Assembly: GCA_028691965.1 (NCBI GenBank)
Contig: JAQUYE010000026.1
Location: 1-35,571, forward strand
DNA: 35,571 nucleotides
Direction: 5' to 3'
DNA from: Paludibacter sp.
GTDB taxonomy: Bacteria > Bacteroidota > Bacteroidia > Bacteroidales > Paludibacteraceae
The notes under the pieces are model-generated. The model saw only the letters and a list, made by a program, of their open reading frames with translations, was not told the origin of the DNA and did not search any database. The stretch's first letter is position 1. Every line of letters starts with the position of its first letter. Shown here piece by piece: positions 1-7,332 of this stretch. Made by a program: the position numbers and the translations under genes.

Positions 1-54
1 CAGCCCAAACAAACGACAACATAAACCAAAAAAACAACCTAAAATCTTAACAAA

Positions 55-127
55 TGGCTCACTTTAACCCGGAATGGTGGCTCACTTTGGTTCGGAATGA
101 GTGGCTCAGTTTAGTCCGGAATATTCA
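55..127 (+). mobile_element. End of an IS21-family-like insertion sequence (tandem end repeats)
   Basis: Three imperfect tandem repeats of 23-24 bases start at 55, 78 and 102. Each begins TGGCTCA and contains CGGAAT near its end, with a variable 4-5 base core between. Multiple short repeats that include part of the terminal inverted repeat are a known trait of IS21-family elements, and several members end in the dinucleotide CA; here CA occurs at 126-127. The element body (istA/istB) would lie to the left of the window. Recognition of the repeat pattern is from memory, and neither the other end nor a target duplication can be seen. Confidence 0.6.
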
Positions 128-360
128 GTCAGGGCAAGCGAGGCTACAATCTCAATAATATCAGAGCCCGATTAAGCTCAACATCAACGAGTTGGATCGC
201 AGCTATCATTTTTGTGATGAATATCCTGCGCCACATGAAGGGTATTTCTTTATCTTTTTTTGTAACGCTTTTTGATAAGCTTATGAGAATGAAACAAATA
301 ATAAAAAACCAAATTCCAAACCCGACACTTAATTTTGCCGGATTTGGAATTATTCAGTAA
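124..360 (+). pseudogene. C-terminal remnant of a DDE transposase
   Basis: An open frame without a start codon runs from about 124 to the TAA at 358-360. Its product begins FSQGKRGYNLNNIRARL and continues through TSTSWIAAIIFVMNIL. A GKRGY motif, an arginine-rich stretch, a Trp and then a hydrophobic segment near the C-terminus resemble the end of Bacteroidota IS4/IS5/IS1182-like transposases (my recollection, not a search). In the same frame a stop codon at 112-114 lies inside the IS21-like repeats, so the remnant starts where those repeats end. This suggests that the IS21-like element inserted into, or recombined next to, an older transposase gene. The last codons overlap the frd terminator hairpin. 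Confidence 0.5.
302..351 (-). terminator. Terminator of the frdCAB operon
   Basis: An inverted repeat pairs 312-320 with 343-351 (9 bp), extended by three more pairs after one mismatch. On the minus strand it is followed by a run of T (A303-A308 on the plus strand). It lies about 35 bases beyond the frdB stop codon, as expected of an intrinsic terminator. It also lies inside the transposase remnant frame. Confidence 0.7.
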
Positions 361-384
361 ATTCTAATTGGTCGTCGGGTCAGC

Positions 385-1140
385 TTAGTCTTTGATTTTA
401 GCTGAAAGGAACTCTCTGTTCAGACGAGCGATATGAGAGATAGAAACCGATTTCGGACATTCAACCTCGCAAGCTCCGGTGTTGGAGCAGTTACCAAAGC
501 CCAGTTCGTCCATCTTTGCTACCATCGCTTTGGCACGACGAGCACCTTCTACTCTTCCCTGTGGCAAGAGAGCCAGCTGACTTACCTTGGCAGCCACAAA
601 GAGCATGGCTGAGCCATTCTTACATGCAGCTACACAAGCTCCGCAGCCAATACAGGATGCAGCGTCCATTGCTTCTTCAGCATGATCTCTTGGGATAGGA
701 ATAGCATTGGCATCCGGAATACCACCGGTGTTTACTGAAACATAACCACCTGCCTGGATGATTTTGTCGAAAGCACTACGATCGACCATCAAGTCCTTGA
801 TAACCGGGAATCCGGCCGAACGCCAGGGTTCTACAGTGATGGTATCACCATCTTTGAAACGACGCATGTGTAACTGACAGGTAGTAGTGTTTGAATCAAC
901 TCCGTGGGGATGTCCGTTGATATACAGACTACACATTCCACAGATACCTTCACGACAGTCGTGGTCGAATACTACCGGTTCTTTCCGGTCGCTCAGCAAT
1001 TTCTCGTTGAGGATATCCATCATTTCGAGGAACGAACTGTCGACGGAAACCTTGTCTAATTTATAGGTCTCAAACTTACCTTTTACGTTCGGACCAGCCT
1101 GACGCCATACCTTAAGCGTTATATTAATTGTTTTTTCCAT
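385..1140 (-). CDS. frdB: Fumarate reductase / succinate dehydrogenase iron-sulfur subunit
   Basis: This 251-residue subunit carries electrons between the quinone-reactive cytochrome b and the FAD subunit. Ligands for three clusters are visible: C62, C67, C70 and C88 for the N-terminal [2Fe-2S] ferredoxin domain, and C163, C166, C169, C173 with C218, C224, C228 for the C-terminal [4Fe-4S] and [3Fe-4S] clusters. It is the last gene of frdC-frdA-frdB, 6 bases after frdA, and a terminator follows. In anaerobic Bacteroidales this complex mainly reduces fumarate to succinate at the inner face of the cytoplasmic membrane; the direction here is inferred from relatives, not from the sequence. Confidence 0.95.
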   Translation of the reverse strand: MEKTINITLKVWRQAGPNVKGKFETYKLDKVSVDSSFLEMMDILNEKLLSDRKEPVVFDHDCREGICGMCSLYINGHPHGVDSNTTTCQLHMRRFKDGDTITVEPWRSAGFPVIKDLMVDRSAFDKIIQAGGYVSVNTGGIPDANAIPIPRDHAEEAMDAASCIGCGACVAACKNGSAMLFVAAKVSQLALLPQGRVEGARRAKAMVAKMDELGFGNCSNTGACEVECPKSVSISHIARLNREFLSAKIKD

Positions 1141-1146
1141 TTTTGA

Positions 1147-3120
1147 TTAAGCTTTGTAGTTACGTTGTTGACGTTGCACGAACTCATATTCAAGCATTTC
1201 CTTCATCATCTGAGGTTCAGCTCCTTCACCCATGAATTTCCACAGTGAAGCAAATGCGAACTTGTCATCGTCGCGAAGTGCTTCCCCTTCTTCTGTCTGG
1301 AATTCTTCACGGAAGTGACCACCGCAGGATTCTTCACGTTGAATTGCATCGAGTGCCATAAGTTCACCGATTTCGATAAAGTCGGCAACGCGCAATGCTT
1401 TTTCGAGTTCAATGTTCACATCGGCAGCTTTTCCGGGGATGAATACATTCGACCAGAATTCTTTGCGGATTTCTTTAATGCGATCCAGTGCGTGTTGCAG
1501 GCCTTCTTTGTTGCGGCCCATACCTACAAAGTCCCACATAACTAATCCAAGTTCACGGTGGATTGAGTCCACTGTGCGTTTTCCCTGGATGGAAAGAAGT
1601 TTGTTGATCTTATCGTTGATAGCCTTTTCAGCTTCTTCGAACTCAGGCAGGTCGGTGCTAATGCGCGGAACCTGAATTTGATCGGCCAGGTAATTCTGGA
1701 TAGTATACGGAAGTACGAAGTAGCCATCTGCGAGTCCCTGCATTAGTGCAGATGCACCCAGACGGTTGGCTCCATGGTCGGAGAAGTTAGCTTCACCGAT
1801 ACAGAACAGTCCTTTGATGGAAGTTTGTAGTTCGTAATCCACCCAGATACCACCCATAGTGTAATGGATAGCAGGATAAATCATCATCGGAGTTTTGTAT
1901 GGATTGTCGTCAACAATTTTTTCGTACATTTCAAACAAGTTGCCATAACGTGCCTTAACTACATCTTCACCCAGGCGTTTGATAGAATCTTCAAAATCCA
2001 GGTAAACAGCTAAGCCGGTTGCACCAACACCATAGCCGGCGTCACAACGTTCTTTCGATGCACGTGAGGCAACGTCGCGTGGAACCAGGTTGCCGAAGGC
2101 AGGGTATCTTCTTTCAAGGAAATAATCCCGCTCGTCTTCTTTCAGGTCGGTTGGTTTCTTTTTACCGTTGCGGATAGCTTCGGCATCTTCTTTTGTTTTT
2201 GGAACCCAGATGCGACCATCGTTACGCAACGATTCCGACATAAGTGTCAGTTTTGACTGTGACTCACCATGTACCGGAATACAGGTAGGGTGTATCTGTG
2301 CATAGGCGGGGTTAGCAAAATAAGCCCCTTTCTTGTAAATCTGCAAGGCTGCAGATCCATTAGATGTCATAGCGTTGGTAGAAAGGAAGAATGCATTACC
2401 ATAACCTCCGGTGCCAATTACTACAGCATGAGCAGAAAAACGTTCTACTTTACCTGTCACCAGGTTACGGGCCAGAATACCACGGGCACGACCATCGATG
2501 ATTATAACATCGAGCATTTCGTAACGGGCATATAATTTAACTGTACCTTTACCTACTTGCCGGCTAAGTGCTGAGTAAGCTCCCAGAAGAAGTTGCTGAC
2601 CGGTTTGACCGCGTGCATAGAAGGTACGTGATACCTGAGCACCACCAAACGATCGGTTATCGAGCAGACCGCCATATTCGCGCGCAAAAGGAACACCCTG
2701 TGCCACACATTGGTCGATAATGCTGTTCGACACTTCTGCAAGACGATACACGTTGGCTTCACGGGCACGATAGTCGCCGCCCTTCAGTGTATCATAAAAC
2801 AGACGGTATACGGAGTCACCATCGTTTTGGTAATTCTTTGCTGCATTTATACCTCCCTGTGCTGCAATAGAGTGAGCACGACGAGGAGAGTCCTGAATAC
2901 AAAAGTTCATTACATTGAAGCCGAGTTCAGCCAGCGAAGCGGCTGCAGAAGCACCTGCCAGTCCGGTTCCAACCACAATAATGTCCAGACGACGTTTGTT
3001 GGCCGGGTTCACCAGTTTCTGATTTGCCTTATAATTAGTCCACTTTTCAGCTAAAGGACCAGTCGGGATTTTAGCGTCGACAATGGGAGCTTCAGAAGAA
3101 GTTGCTTTAGTTTGTGCCAT
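1147..3120 (-). CDS. frdA: Fumarate reductase / succinate dehydrogenase flavoprotein subunit
   Basis: This 657-residue catalytic subunit interconverts fumarate and succinate. A dinucleotide-binding GxGxxG stretch lies at residues 51-56. The motif HSIAAQGG follows, with H83 in the position of the histidine that binds FAD covalently in this family. The active-site region includes the HPT motif (AQIHPTCIP) and an arginine-containing segment around [11 protein letters not shown]. Length fits the non-classical (Wolinella/Bacteroides-type) enzymes. The gene sits 3 bases after frdC and 6 bases before frdB, so the three are surely cotranscribed. No defects were seen. Confidence 0.96.
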   Translation of the reverse strand: MAQTKATSSEAPIVDAKIPTGPLAEKWTNYKANQKLVNPANKRRLDIIVVGTGLAGASAAASLAELGFNVMNFCIQDSPRRAHSIAAQGGINAAKNYQNDGDSVYRLFYDTLKGGDYRAREANVYRLAEVSNSIIDQCVAQGVPFAREYGGLLDNRSFGGAQVSRTFYARGQTGQQLLLGAYSALSRQVGKGTVKLYARYEMLDVIIIDGRARGILARNLVTGKVERFSAHAVVIGTGGYGNAFFLSTNAMTSNGSAALQIYKKGAYFANPAYAQIHPTCIPVHGESQSKLTLMSESLRNDGRIWVPKTKEDAEAIRNGKKKPTDLKEDERDYFLERRYPAFGNLVPRDVASRASKERCDAGYGVGATGLAVYLDFEDSIKRLGEDVVKARYGNLFEMYEKIVDDNPYKTPMMIYPAIHYTMGGIWVDYELQTSIKGLFCIGEANFSDHGANRLGASALMQGLADGYFVLPYTIQNYLADQIQVPRISTDLPEFEEAEKAINDKINKLLSIQGKRTVDSIHRELGLVMWDFVGMGRNKEGLQHALDRIKEIRKEFWSNVFIPGKAADVNIELEKALRVADFIEIGELMALDAIQREESCGGHFREEFQTEEGEALRDDDKFAFASLWKFMGEGAEPQMMKEMLEYEFVQRQQRNYKA

Positions 3121-3123
3121 AAT

Positions 3124-3855
3124 TTAAAGAGTTGGAAGTGAGTGATAGGTTGATGTAGCGCTGAAAAGCGGTCCGATTTCGAGTAATCCGCAAACTGGAA
3201 TAGCAATGAACAACAATATTATAATGGTTGCTACTACATTGGAAATACTCTTAATGCGTGGATACCATGTTTTGTTGTTTAGTCCGAGTGATTGAAGCGA
3301 ACTCCAAACACCGTGAGTAAGGTGGTACCATAATGCCACCAGCCATACTATATATAATATGGAATAAACAGGTTGGCTGAAATAGTATTTTACCCAATGA
3401 GCTCCTTTGGTTGCCAGTAAGAGATCTTTTTCGGGTGTATGAACGCCGCTCATATGAAGAATCTCAACTAACTGCATTTTACTCCAGAATTGAACCAGGT
3501 GTAATACAAGAAATCCAAGGATAACAACTCCCAGGATCAACATGTTTTGAGAAGCCCAGCTTACGCCTTCCTGCTTGGAAGTAACCGCGTAGCGGTCTTT
3601 ACCGCGTGCAATCCGATTCTGAACTGTAAGATAAAAAGCGTACACAATATGAATAATGAAGCCCAGTCCAAGTCCCATTGTTGCAATCAGTGCATACCAG
3701 TTGGCTCCCAGAAAAGCACTGATGGCATCATAGCCTTCAGGATTAATAATGGCAACAAAATTCATGATACTGTGAAACAAGAGGAACAGAACCAGCATAA
3801 CACCGGTAATCCCCATGATCAGTTTTCTCCCGATGGAGGAATCAATTAACCACAT
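3124..3855 (-). CDS. frdC: Fumarate reductase cytochrome b subunit (single anchor, diheme type)
   Basis: This 243-residue membrane anchor links the FrdAB dimer to the menaquinone pool. Five hydrophobic helices are visible at about 13-35, 55-78, 105-125, 165-185 and 207-228. Histidines within or next to them (H28, H69, H119, H178, H181) are candidate heme b ligands, as in the diheme single-subunit anchors of the Wolinella type. It is the first gene of the operon, reading from the promoter at 3943-3973, with a leader of about 80 bases. No separate FrdD is present, which agrees with the single-anchor class. Confidence 0.92.
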   Translation of the reverse strand: MWLIDSSIGRKLIMGITGVMLVLFLLFHSIMNFVAIINPEGYDAISAFLGANWYALIATMGLGLGFIIHIVYAFYLTVQNRIARGKDRYAVTSKQEGVSWASQNMLILGVVILGFLVLHLVQFWSKMQLVEILHMSGVHTPEKDLLLATKGAHWVKYYFSQPVYSILYIVWLVALWYHLTHGVWSSLQSLGLNNKTWYPRIKSISNVVATIIILLFIAIPVCGLLEIGPLFSATSTYHSLPTL

Positions 3856-3942
3856 AGATTTTTGTTTTAGTTTATAATTATTTGATATTTAATTTACTAG
3901 TTACTCTTTACCGATTGTTGGCGGGTCATTCAATAACGCTCA

Positions 3943-3973
3943 CAAAAGTACGCTTTTTAGTTGAAAGAAACAA
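3943..3973 (-). promoter_or_regulatory. Promoter of the frdCAB operon
   Basis: On the minus strand TACTTTTG (3943-3950) matches the Bacteroidota -7 consensus TAnnTTTG. A TTG (3971-3973) lies 20 bases upstream as the -33 element. Transcription would begin near 3936, giving a leader of about 80 bases before frdC. No binding site for a regulator was recognised. Confidence 0.75.
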
Positions 3974-3993
3974 TGTATTAAGGAAATAATTCT

Positions 3994-5364
3994 TTAATAA
4001 ATAACTTCTCCAAATAATGTAGCTGACGAGGCTGAAACTATCTTAACCCGGATGAATTCTCCAATATGTCGACCTTCTCGTGGAAAGATTACTACCTTGT
4101 TCTGAGAGGTACGTCCAAATAGCTGTTCTTTTGATCGTTTAGAGAAACCTTCGACCAGTACTTCGTATTCCTGACCGATGTCACGTTGGTTACTAAGCGA
4201 TGAGCATTCGTTCTGAACAGCAATGATCTCGTTGAGGCGGCGTACCTTAACTTCTTCGGGTACATCATCATTCATGCGTTTTGCAGCAAGGGTACCGGGG
4301 CGTTCGGAATATTTAAACATGAACGCCTGGTCGAACTGTACTTCGCGCATTAGTGCGAGCGATTCCTGGTGTTCTTCTTCAGTCTCGCCACAGAAACCAC
4401 AAAAAATATCTGTACCGATTGCACAGCCAGGTATAATTCTACGAATAGCAGCTACCCGGTCGAGGTACCACTCCCGGGTGTATTTACGGTTCATTCGCTT
4501 CAGTACTTCATTGCTGCCCGACTGCACCGGCAGGTGGATAAATCGACAGATATTCGGATACTTAGCCATTACTTCCAGGGTTTCATCGTTCATGTCTTTC
4601 GGATGGGGAGAAGTAAAGCGAATGCGGATATCAGGTGCAGTTTCGGCAATAATACTCAGTAATTCGGGAAATAAGATGGTGCGTCCGTCTTTTTCAAATT
4701 TGTAGGAGTTGACAGTCTGCCCCAGCAAGGTTACTTCCTTGTAGTTTTTCGAACGAAGATCATTGATTTCGCTAAGAATACTTTCCACATCGCGACTACG
4801 CTCACGTCCGCGGGTATAGGGAACAATGCAATAGGTGCAGAATTTATCGCATCCCCGCATAATGGAAACGAAACCCGAAATGGATGCTCCTATGCGGGTA
4901 GGCATAACATCGCGATAGGTTTCAGTCTTCGATAACTCAACATTGATCGCTTTCTCACCCTGTTCAACAGAATTGATTAAGTTTGGAATGTCGAGGTAAG
5001 CATCGGGACCGACGACCAGGTTCACGCCATGGTCGTTAATTAGCTCATCCTTCACGCGTTCGGCCATACAGCCGATAACGCCGATAATCATGTTTTTCTT
5101 TTTGCGTTTCAACGAGTGATAATACTTCAGTCGATTCACAATTTTTTGTTCTGCGTTATCGCGAACCGAGCAGGTATTTACAAAGATTGCATCTGCATCA
5201 GTGATTTGCTCAGTTAGTTCGAAACCATCCATCTGCATAATCGAGGCCACCACTTCACTGTCGGCCACGTTCATCTGACATCCGTAGGTTTCAATAAAGA
5301 GTTTCTTGTCGTTCAGCGCAGATTTTGAGTCCGGTGAAGCGACAGGGCTTGTTTTTGAATCCAT
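3994..5364 (-). CDS. miaB: tRNA-2-methylthio-N6-dimethylallyladenosine synthase
   Basis: This radical SAM methylthiotransferase adds the 2-methylthio group to i6A37 in tRNAs reading UNN codons. The N-terminal UPF0004 domain shows the three auxiliary cluster cysteines (about C29, C65, C99, the first in ETYGCQMN). The radical SAM CxxxCxxC motif is at about C172, C176, C179 (RGCDKFCTYC), and the last 70 residues form a TRAM domain. I place the start at 5364 rather than 5412. The frame stays open upstream, but a good -7 element sits at 5395-5402, so the transcript would begin downstream of 5412. The protein is then about 456 residues, normal for the family. Confidence 0.94.
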   Translation of the reverse strand: MDSKTSPVASPDSKSALNDKKLFIETYGCQMNVADSEVVASIMQMDGFELTEQITDADAIFVNTCSVRDNAEQKIVNRLKYYHSLKRKKKNMIIGVIGCMAERVKDELINDHGVNLVVGPDAYLDIPNLINSVEQGEKAINVELSKTETYRDVMPTRIGASISGFVSIMRGCDKFCTYCIVPYTRGRERSRDVESILSEINDLRSKNYKEVTLLGQTVNSYKFEKDGRTILFPELLSIIAETAPDIRIRFTSPHPKDMNDETLEVMAKYPNICRFIHLPVQSGSNEVLKRMNRKYTREWYLDRVAAIRRIIPGCAIGTDIFCGFCGETEEEHQESLALMREVQFDQAFMFKYSERPGTLAAKRMNDDVPEEVKVRRLNEIIAVQNECSSLSNQRDIGQEYEVLVEGFSKRSKEQLFGRTSQNKVVIFPREGRHIGEFIRVKIVSASSATLFGEVIY

Positions 5365-5394
5365 AAACTTAGTATAATATATAGTGTTATAGTG

Positions 5395-5402
5395 CAAAGG
5401 TA
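5395..5402 (-). promoter_or_regulatory. Promoter -7 element of miaB
   Basis: The minus strand reads TACCTTTG, a full match to TAnnTTTG, 31 bases upstream of the ATG at 5364. The region 19-21 bases further upstream is T-rich but lacks a clear TTG. The element rules out the longer start at 5412. Confidence 0.6.
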
Positions 5403-5574
5403 ATTCATTCAATTCATATATTAAAACATGGAATTAGTATATTTTAAAATGACTTCAAATAGTAAAAAATATCAAAAGTATAGATGTAAGTAATTGATTA
5501 TTAGAATGCGCGGCCTTCTTGTGTATTTAGCACTGTTAAATATTTACTTTTTGATGAAAAAGATGCAGAAATTG

Positions 5575-5606
5575 TTTGGAATGTAATAACAGAACCTATA
5601 TCTTTG
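5575..5606 (+). promoter_or_regulatory. Promoter of a short terminated transcript
   Basis: TTTG at 5575-5578 is followed after 20 bases by TATCTTTG at 5599-5606, an excellent match to the Bacteroidota promoter. No gene starts within reach. The next thing downstream is a hairpin with a T-tract. Confidence 0.75.
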
Positions 5607-5612
5607 CAACGT

Positions 5613-5695
5613 AAACAAACAGATAAATTTTTCATAGTTAAGGTTTAGGTTAAAATGTGCAATGGGTGGCTGTGAAGTTACCCATTGTTTTTTTT
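5613..5695 (+). ncRNA. Candidate small RNA ending in an intrinsic terminator
   Basis: From the expected start near 5613 the transcript would run about 83 bases. It ends in a perfect 8 bp hairpin (CAATGGGT at 5660-5667 with ACCCATTG at 5680-5687) followed by eight T (5688-5695). A second, separate promoter (5716-5746) lies downstream and serves the next gene, so this unit need not be a leader. The 5' half is A/T-rich and unstructured to the eye. A six-codon frame (ATG at 5655) enters the hairpin but is probably chance. No known RNA family was recognised. It could also be an attenuated leader with partial read-through. Confidence 0.55.
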
Positions 5696-5715
5696 GTACA
5701 TTTTATCCCTTGTGG

Positions 5716-5746
5716 TTTGTTCTTTCGGTTCCATTGCGTATATTTG
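5716..5746 (+). promoter_or_regulatory. Promoter of the small membrane protein gene
   Basis: TTTG (5716-5719), 19 bases, then TATATTTG (5739-5746) matches the Bacteroidota promoter. The transcript would start near 5753, about 20 bases before the ATG at 5772. This supports that ATG over the in-frame TTG at 5760. Confidence 0.72.
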
Positions 5747-5771
5747 TGAAATCATCTAATTGATTGTATTC

Positions 5772-6233
5772 ATGGAAGATTTTGGAGATTATATTTATTT
5801 AATAGCAATTGCTATAGCCGGACTTAGCAGTTTGTTGCGGAAGAAGAAACCACAGGCAAATCAACTACCGGATGAGAATGGTATGCCTGATCTGGACGAT
5901 GTAATACCTGATCCGGATGACTATCCTTCACCTTTTGAGGAAGCACCTTCCTCGTACGAAACTGTTTTTACACCAGAATCCGAGATAACTACCAAGCCTT
6001 TTTATACTCCCATGGAGAAGCACGAAATGAAAGTGCCGGTAAGTTATGAAACCGTTGCTGACTTTATGAAGTTAAAAGCTAAAAGGACAGTCCATACGGT
6101 AGTGCATTCTTCTATGATAGCTCACGAGGTTGAACTTTTAGAACCGGAACCTGAAATCCATATTACATTGGACACAACTGAAGAGGTGAAGCGTGCATTT
6201 ATTTACTCGGAGATATTCAACAGAAAGTATTAA
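5772..6233 (+). CDS. Hypothetical small membrane-anchored acidic protein
   Basis: I do not recognise this 153-residue protein. Residues 1-20 form one hydrophobic N-terminal segment (DYIYLIAIAIAGLSSLL) followed by RKKK, so the rest should remain in the cytoplasm by the positive-inside rule. The next 60 residues are rich in Asp, Glu, Pro and Ser (DDVIPDPDDYPSPFEE) and are probably disordered. The C-terminal part is mixed, ending in a likely short helix (EEVKRAFIYSEIFNRKY). It has its own promoter and is followed by the greA promoter, so it is probably monocistronic. The overall design (one N-terminal anchor, charged linker, short conserved-looking tail) suggests a protein-interaction or tethering role, but that is only inference. 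Confidence 0.7.
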   Translation: MEDFGDYIYLIAIAIAGLSSLLRKKKPQANQLPDENGMPDLDDVIPDPDDYPSPFEEAPSSYETVFTPESEITTKPFYTPMEKHEMKVPVSYETVADFMKLKAKRTVHTVVHSSMIAHEVELLEPEPEIHITLDTTEEVKRAFIYSEIFNRKY

Positions 6234-6294
6234 AAGTCTGTTGCAAAACATATTAAATAGAATGTTTAAATTTTTTTCTTAAGAAAAGAAGCTG

Positions 6295-6302
6295 TATATT
6301 TG
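6295..6302 (+). promoter_or_regulatory. Promoter -7 element of greA
   Basis: TATATTTG matches TAnnTTTG. Transcription would start near 6309, leaving a leader of about 90 bases that contains a terminator-like hairpin. A -33 TTG is not evident; the region is a T-run. Confidence 0.55.
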
Positions 6303-6329
6303 CAGTACGTTTTTAACATTATTGAACAA

Positions 6330-6365
6330 GAGTTCCGGCAACTGTGTCGGAATTCTTTTTTGTTT
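6330..6365 (+). promoter_or_regulatory. Terminator-like attenuator hairpin in the greA leader
   Basis: GAGTTCCGGC (6330-6339) pairs with GTCGGAATTC (6346-6355) over 10 bp including two G-T pairs, with a 6-base loop. Six T follow at once (6356-6361), then GTTTT. It lies between the greA promoter and the ribosome binding site AAAGGAG (6384-6390). Transcription therefore has to pass an intrinsic terminator to reach greA. In E. coli a terminated greA leader (GraL) is known; the parallel here is functional inference only. Confidence 0.65.
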
Positions 6366-6397
6366 TACCAACTTAATTTATTTAAAGGAGAAATATC

Positions 6398-6868
6398 ATG
6401 GCAGTGACTTACATGACAGCGGAGGGGTACAGAAAACTTATGGAGGAACTCAACGAATTAGAGAGAGTGCAACGTCCCGCTATTTCAAAGCAAATTGCTG
6501 AAGCCCGCGATAAGGGCGACTTATCAGAAAATGCTGAGTATGATGCTGCAAAAGAAGCACAGGGTTTACTTGAAATGAAAATAGCTCAGTTGAAGGAAAC
6601 CGTAGCATCAGCCCGGATGATTGATGAATCGAAAATCAGTACCGATGAAGTTCAGATACTTAATAAGGTAAAAATAAAGAACCTGAAAACAGGTCAGGTG
6701 ATGGTATATATGATAGTTTCGGAGAGTGAGGCTAATCTCAAAGAAGGTAAACTATCGGTAACTACTCCTATTGCCAAAGGTTTGCTTGGGAAAAAGATAG
6801 GGGATAAAGCGGAAGTAAAGGTTCCTTCCGGACTTATGGAATTTGAAGTGATGGATATTTCAATCTAA
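6398..6868 (+). CDS. greA: Transcription elongation factor GreA
   Basis: GreA rescues backtracked RNA polymerase by stimulating cleavage of the transcript 3' end. The 156-residue length is standard. Residues 1-75 form the antiparallel coiled coil, with the conserved acidic tip in DKGDLSENAEYDAAKEAQG. Residues 80-156 form the FKBP-like domain with the typical SPIAKGLLGKK-like stretch (here TPIAKGLLGKK). The ATG at 6398 is preceded by AAAGGAG at 6384-6390, an unusually strong Shine-Dalgarno site for this window. It is followed 6 bases later by a HIT-family gene and is probably cotranscribed with it. A leader hairpin may regulate it. Confidence 0.96.
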   Translation: MAVTYMTAEGYRKLMEELNELERVQRPAISKQIAEARDKGDLSENAEYDAAKEAQGLLEMKIAQLKETVASARMIDESKISTDEVQILNKVKIKNLKTGQVMVYMIVSESEANLKEGKLSVTTPIAKGLLGKKIGDKAEVKVPSGLMEFEVMDISI

Positions 6869-6874
6869 GTGCTT

Positions 6875-7276
6875 ATGACCATTTTCTCGAAGATTATCAA
6901 GGGTGAGATTCCCTGTTACAAAGTTGCCGAAAACGATCGTTTTTTCGCTTTTCTGGATATTCGGCCGATGACTAAAGGTCATACGCTGGTAGTTCCGGTA
7001 TCAGAGGTAGATTATCTCTTTGATTTACCGGATGACGAACTGGCAGATATGATGGTGTTTGCCAAAAAGGTAGCAACTGCTATTCGTGAGGTGGTGCCTT
7101 GTAAACGCGTCGGTATTGCTGTATTGGGCATGGAAGTGCCTCATGCACATATTCACCTGGTTCCGCTTAATAAGGAGTCGGATCTTAGTTTTCAGCGTTC
7201 GCCGGTGGAGCTCACAGCGCAGGAAATGGAAGAGCTAGCGGCAGCTATTCTGCAGCGAACGAAAGACCTGATTTAA
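6875..7276 (+). CDS. HIT-family nucleotide hydrolase/transferase (HinT-like)
   Basis: This 133-residue protein has the histidine triad HAHIHLVP (H90, H92, H94), the active site of HIT enzymes, which act on nucleoside phosphoramidates or dinucleoside polyphosphates. N-terminal FSKIIKGEIPCYKV and the central RPMTKGHTLVVP are typical of the HinT/Fhit-like branch. An in-frame GTG lies two codons earlier (6869), but the ATG at 6875 gives the usual MTIFSKII start. It follows greA by 6 bases and precedes a bidirectional terminator. The exact substrate cannot be told from sequence. Confidence 0.92.
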   Translation: MTIFSKIIKGEIPCYKVAENDRFFAFLDIRPMTKGHTLVVPVSEVDYLFDLPDDELADMMVFAKKVATAIREVVPCKRVGIAVLGMEVPHAHIHLVPLNKESDLSFQRSPVELTAQEMEELAAAILQRTKDLI

Positions 7277-7290
7277 TGTATTACATTTAA

Positions 7291-7332
7291 AAAAACGGGG
7301 CATAGGTTATATCAACCAATGCCCCGTTTTTT
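7291..7332. terminator. Bidirectional terminator between the HIT gene and glgB
   Basis: AAAAACGGGGCAT (7291-7303) pairs with ATGCCCCGTTTTT (7319-7331), with A-run and T-run on the two sides. It serves the plus-strand greA-HIT unit and the convergent minus-strand glgB, whose stop codon lies in the T-rich flank. Confidence 0.88.

Noticed and set aside
2710..3054. 114-residue frame antisense to frdA, and other long frames opposite real genes
   Set aside because: They lie wholly within well-supported genes on the other strand, lack promoters and show no recognisable domain; coding shadows.
5365..5412. Longer miaB start at 5412
   Set aside because: The -7 element at 5395-5402 places the transcript start downstream of it, and the extra residues look non-conserved.
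5655..5675. Six-codon frame MCNGWL within the candidate sRNA, as a possible leader peptide with a Trp codon
   Set aside because: It has a single Trp codon, lies inside the terminator stem and no tryptophan or related gene follows. There is no alternative antiterminator stem visible. Probably chance.
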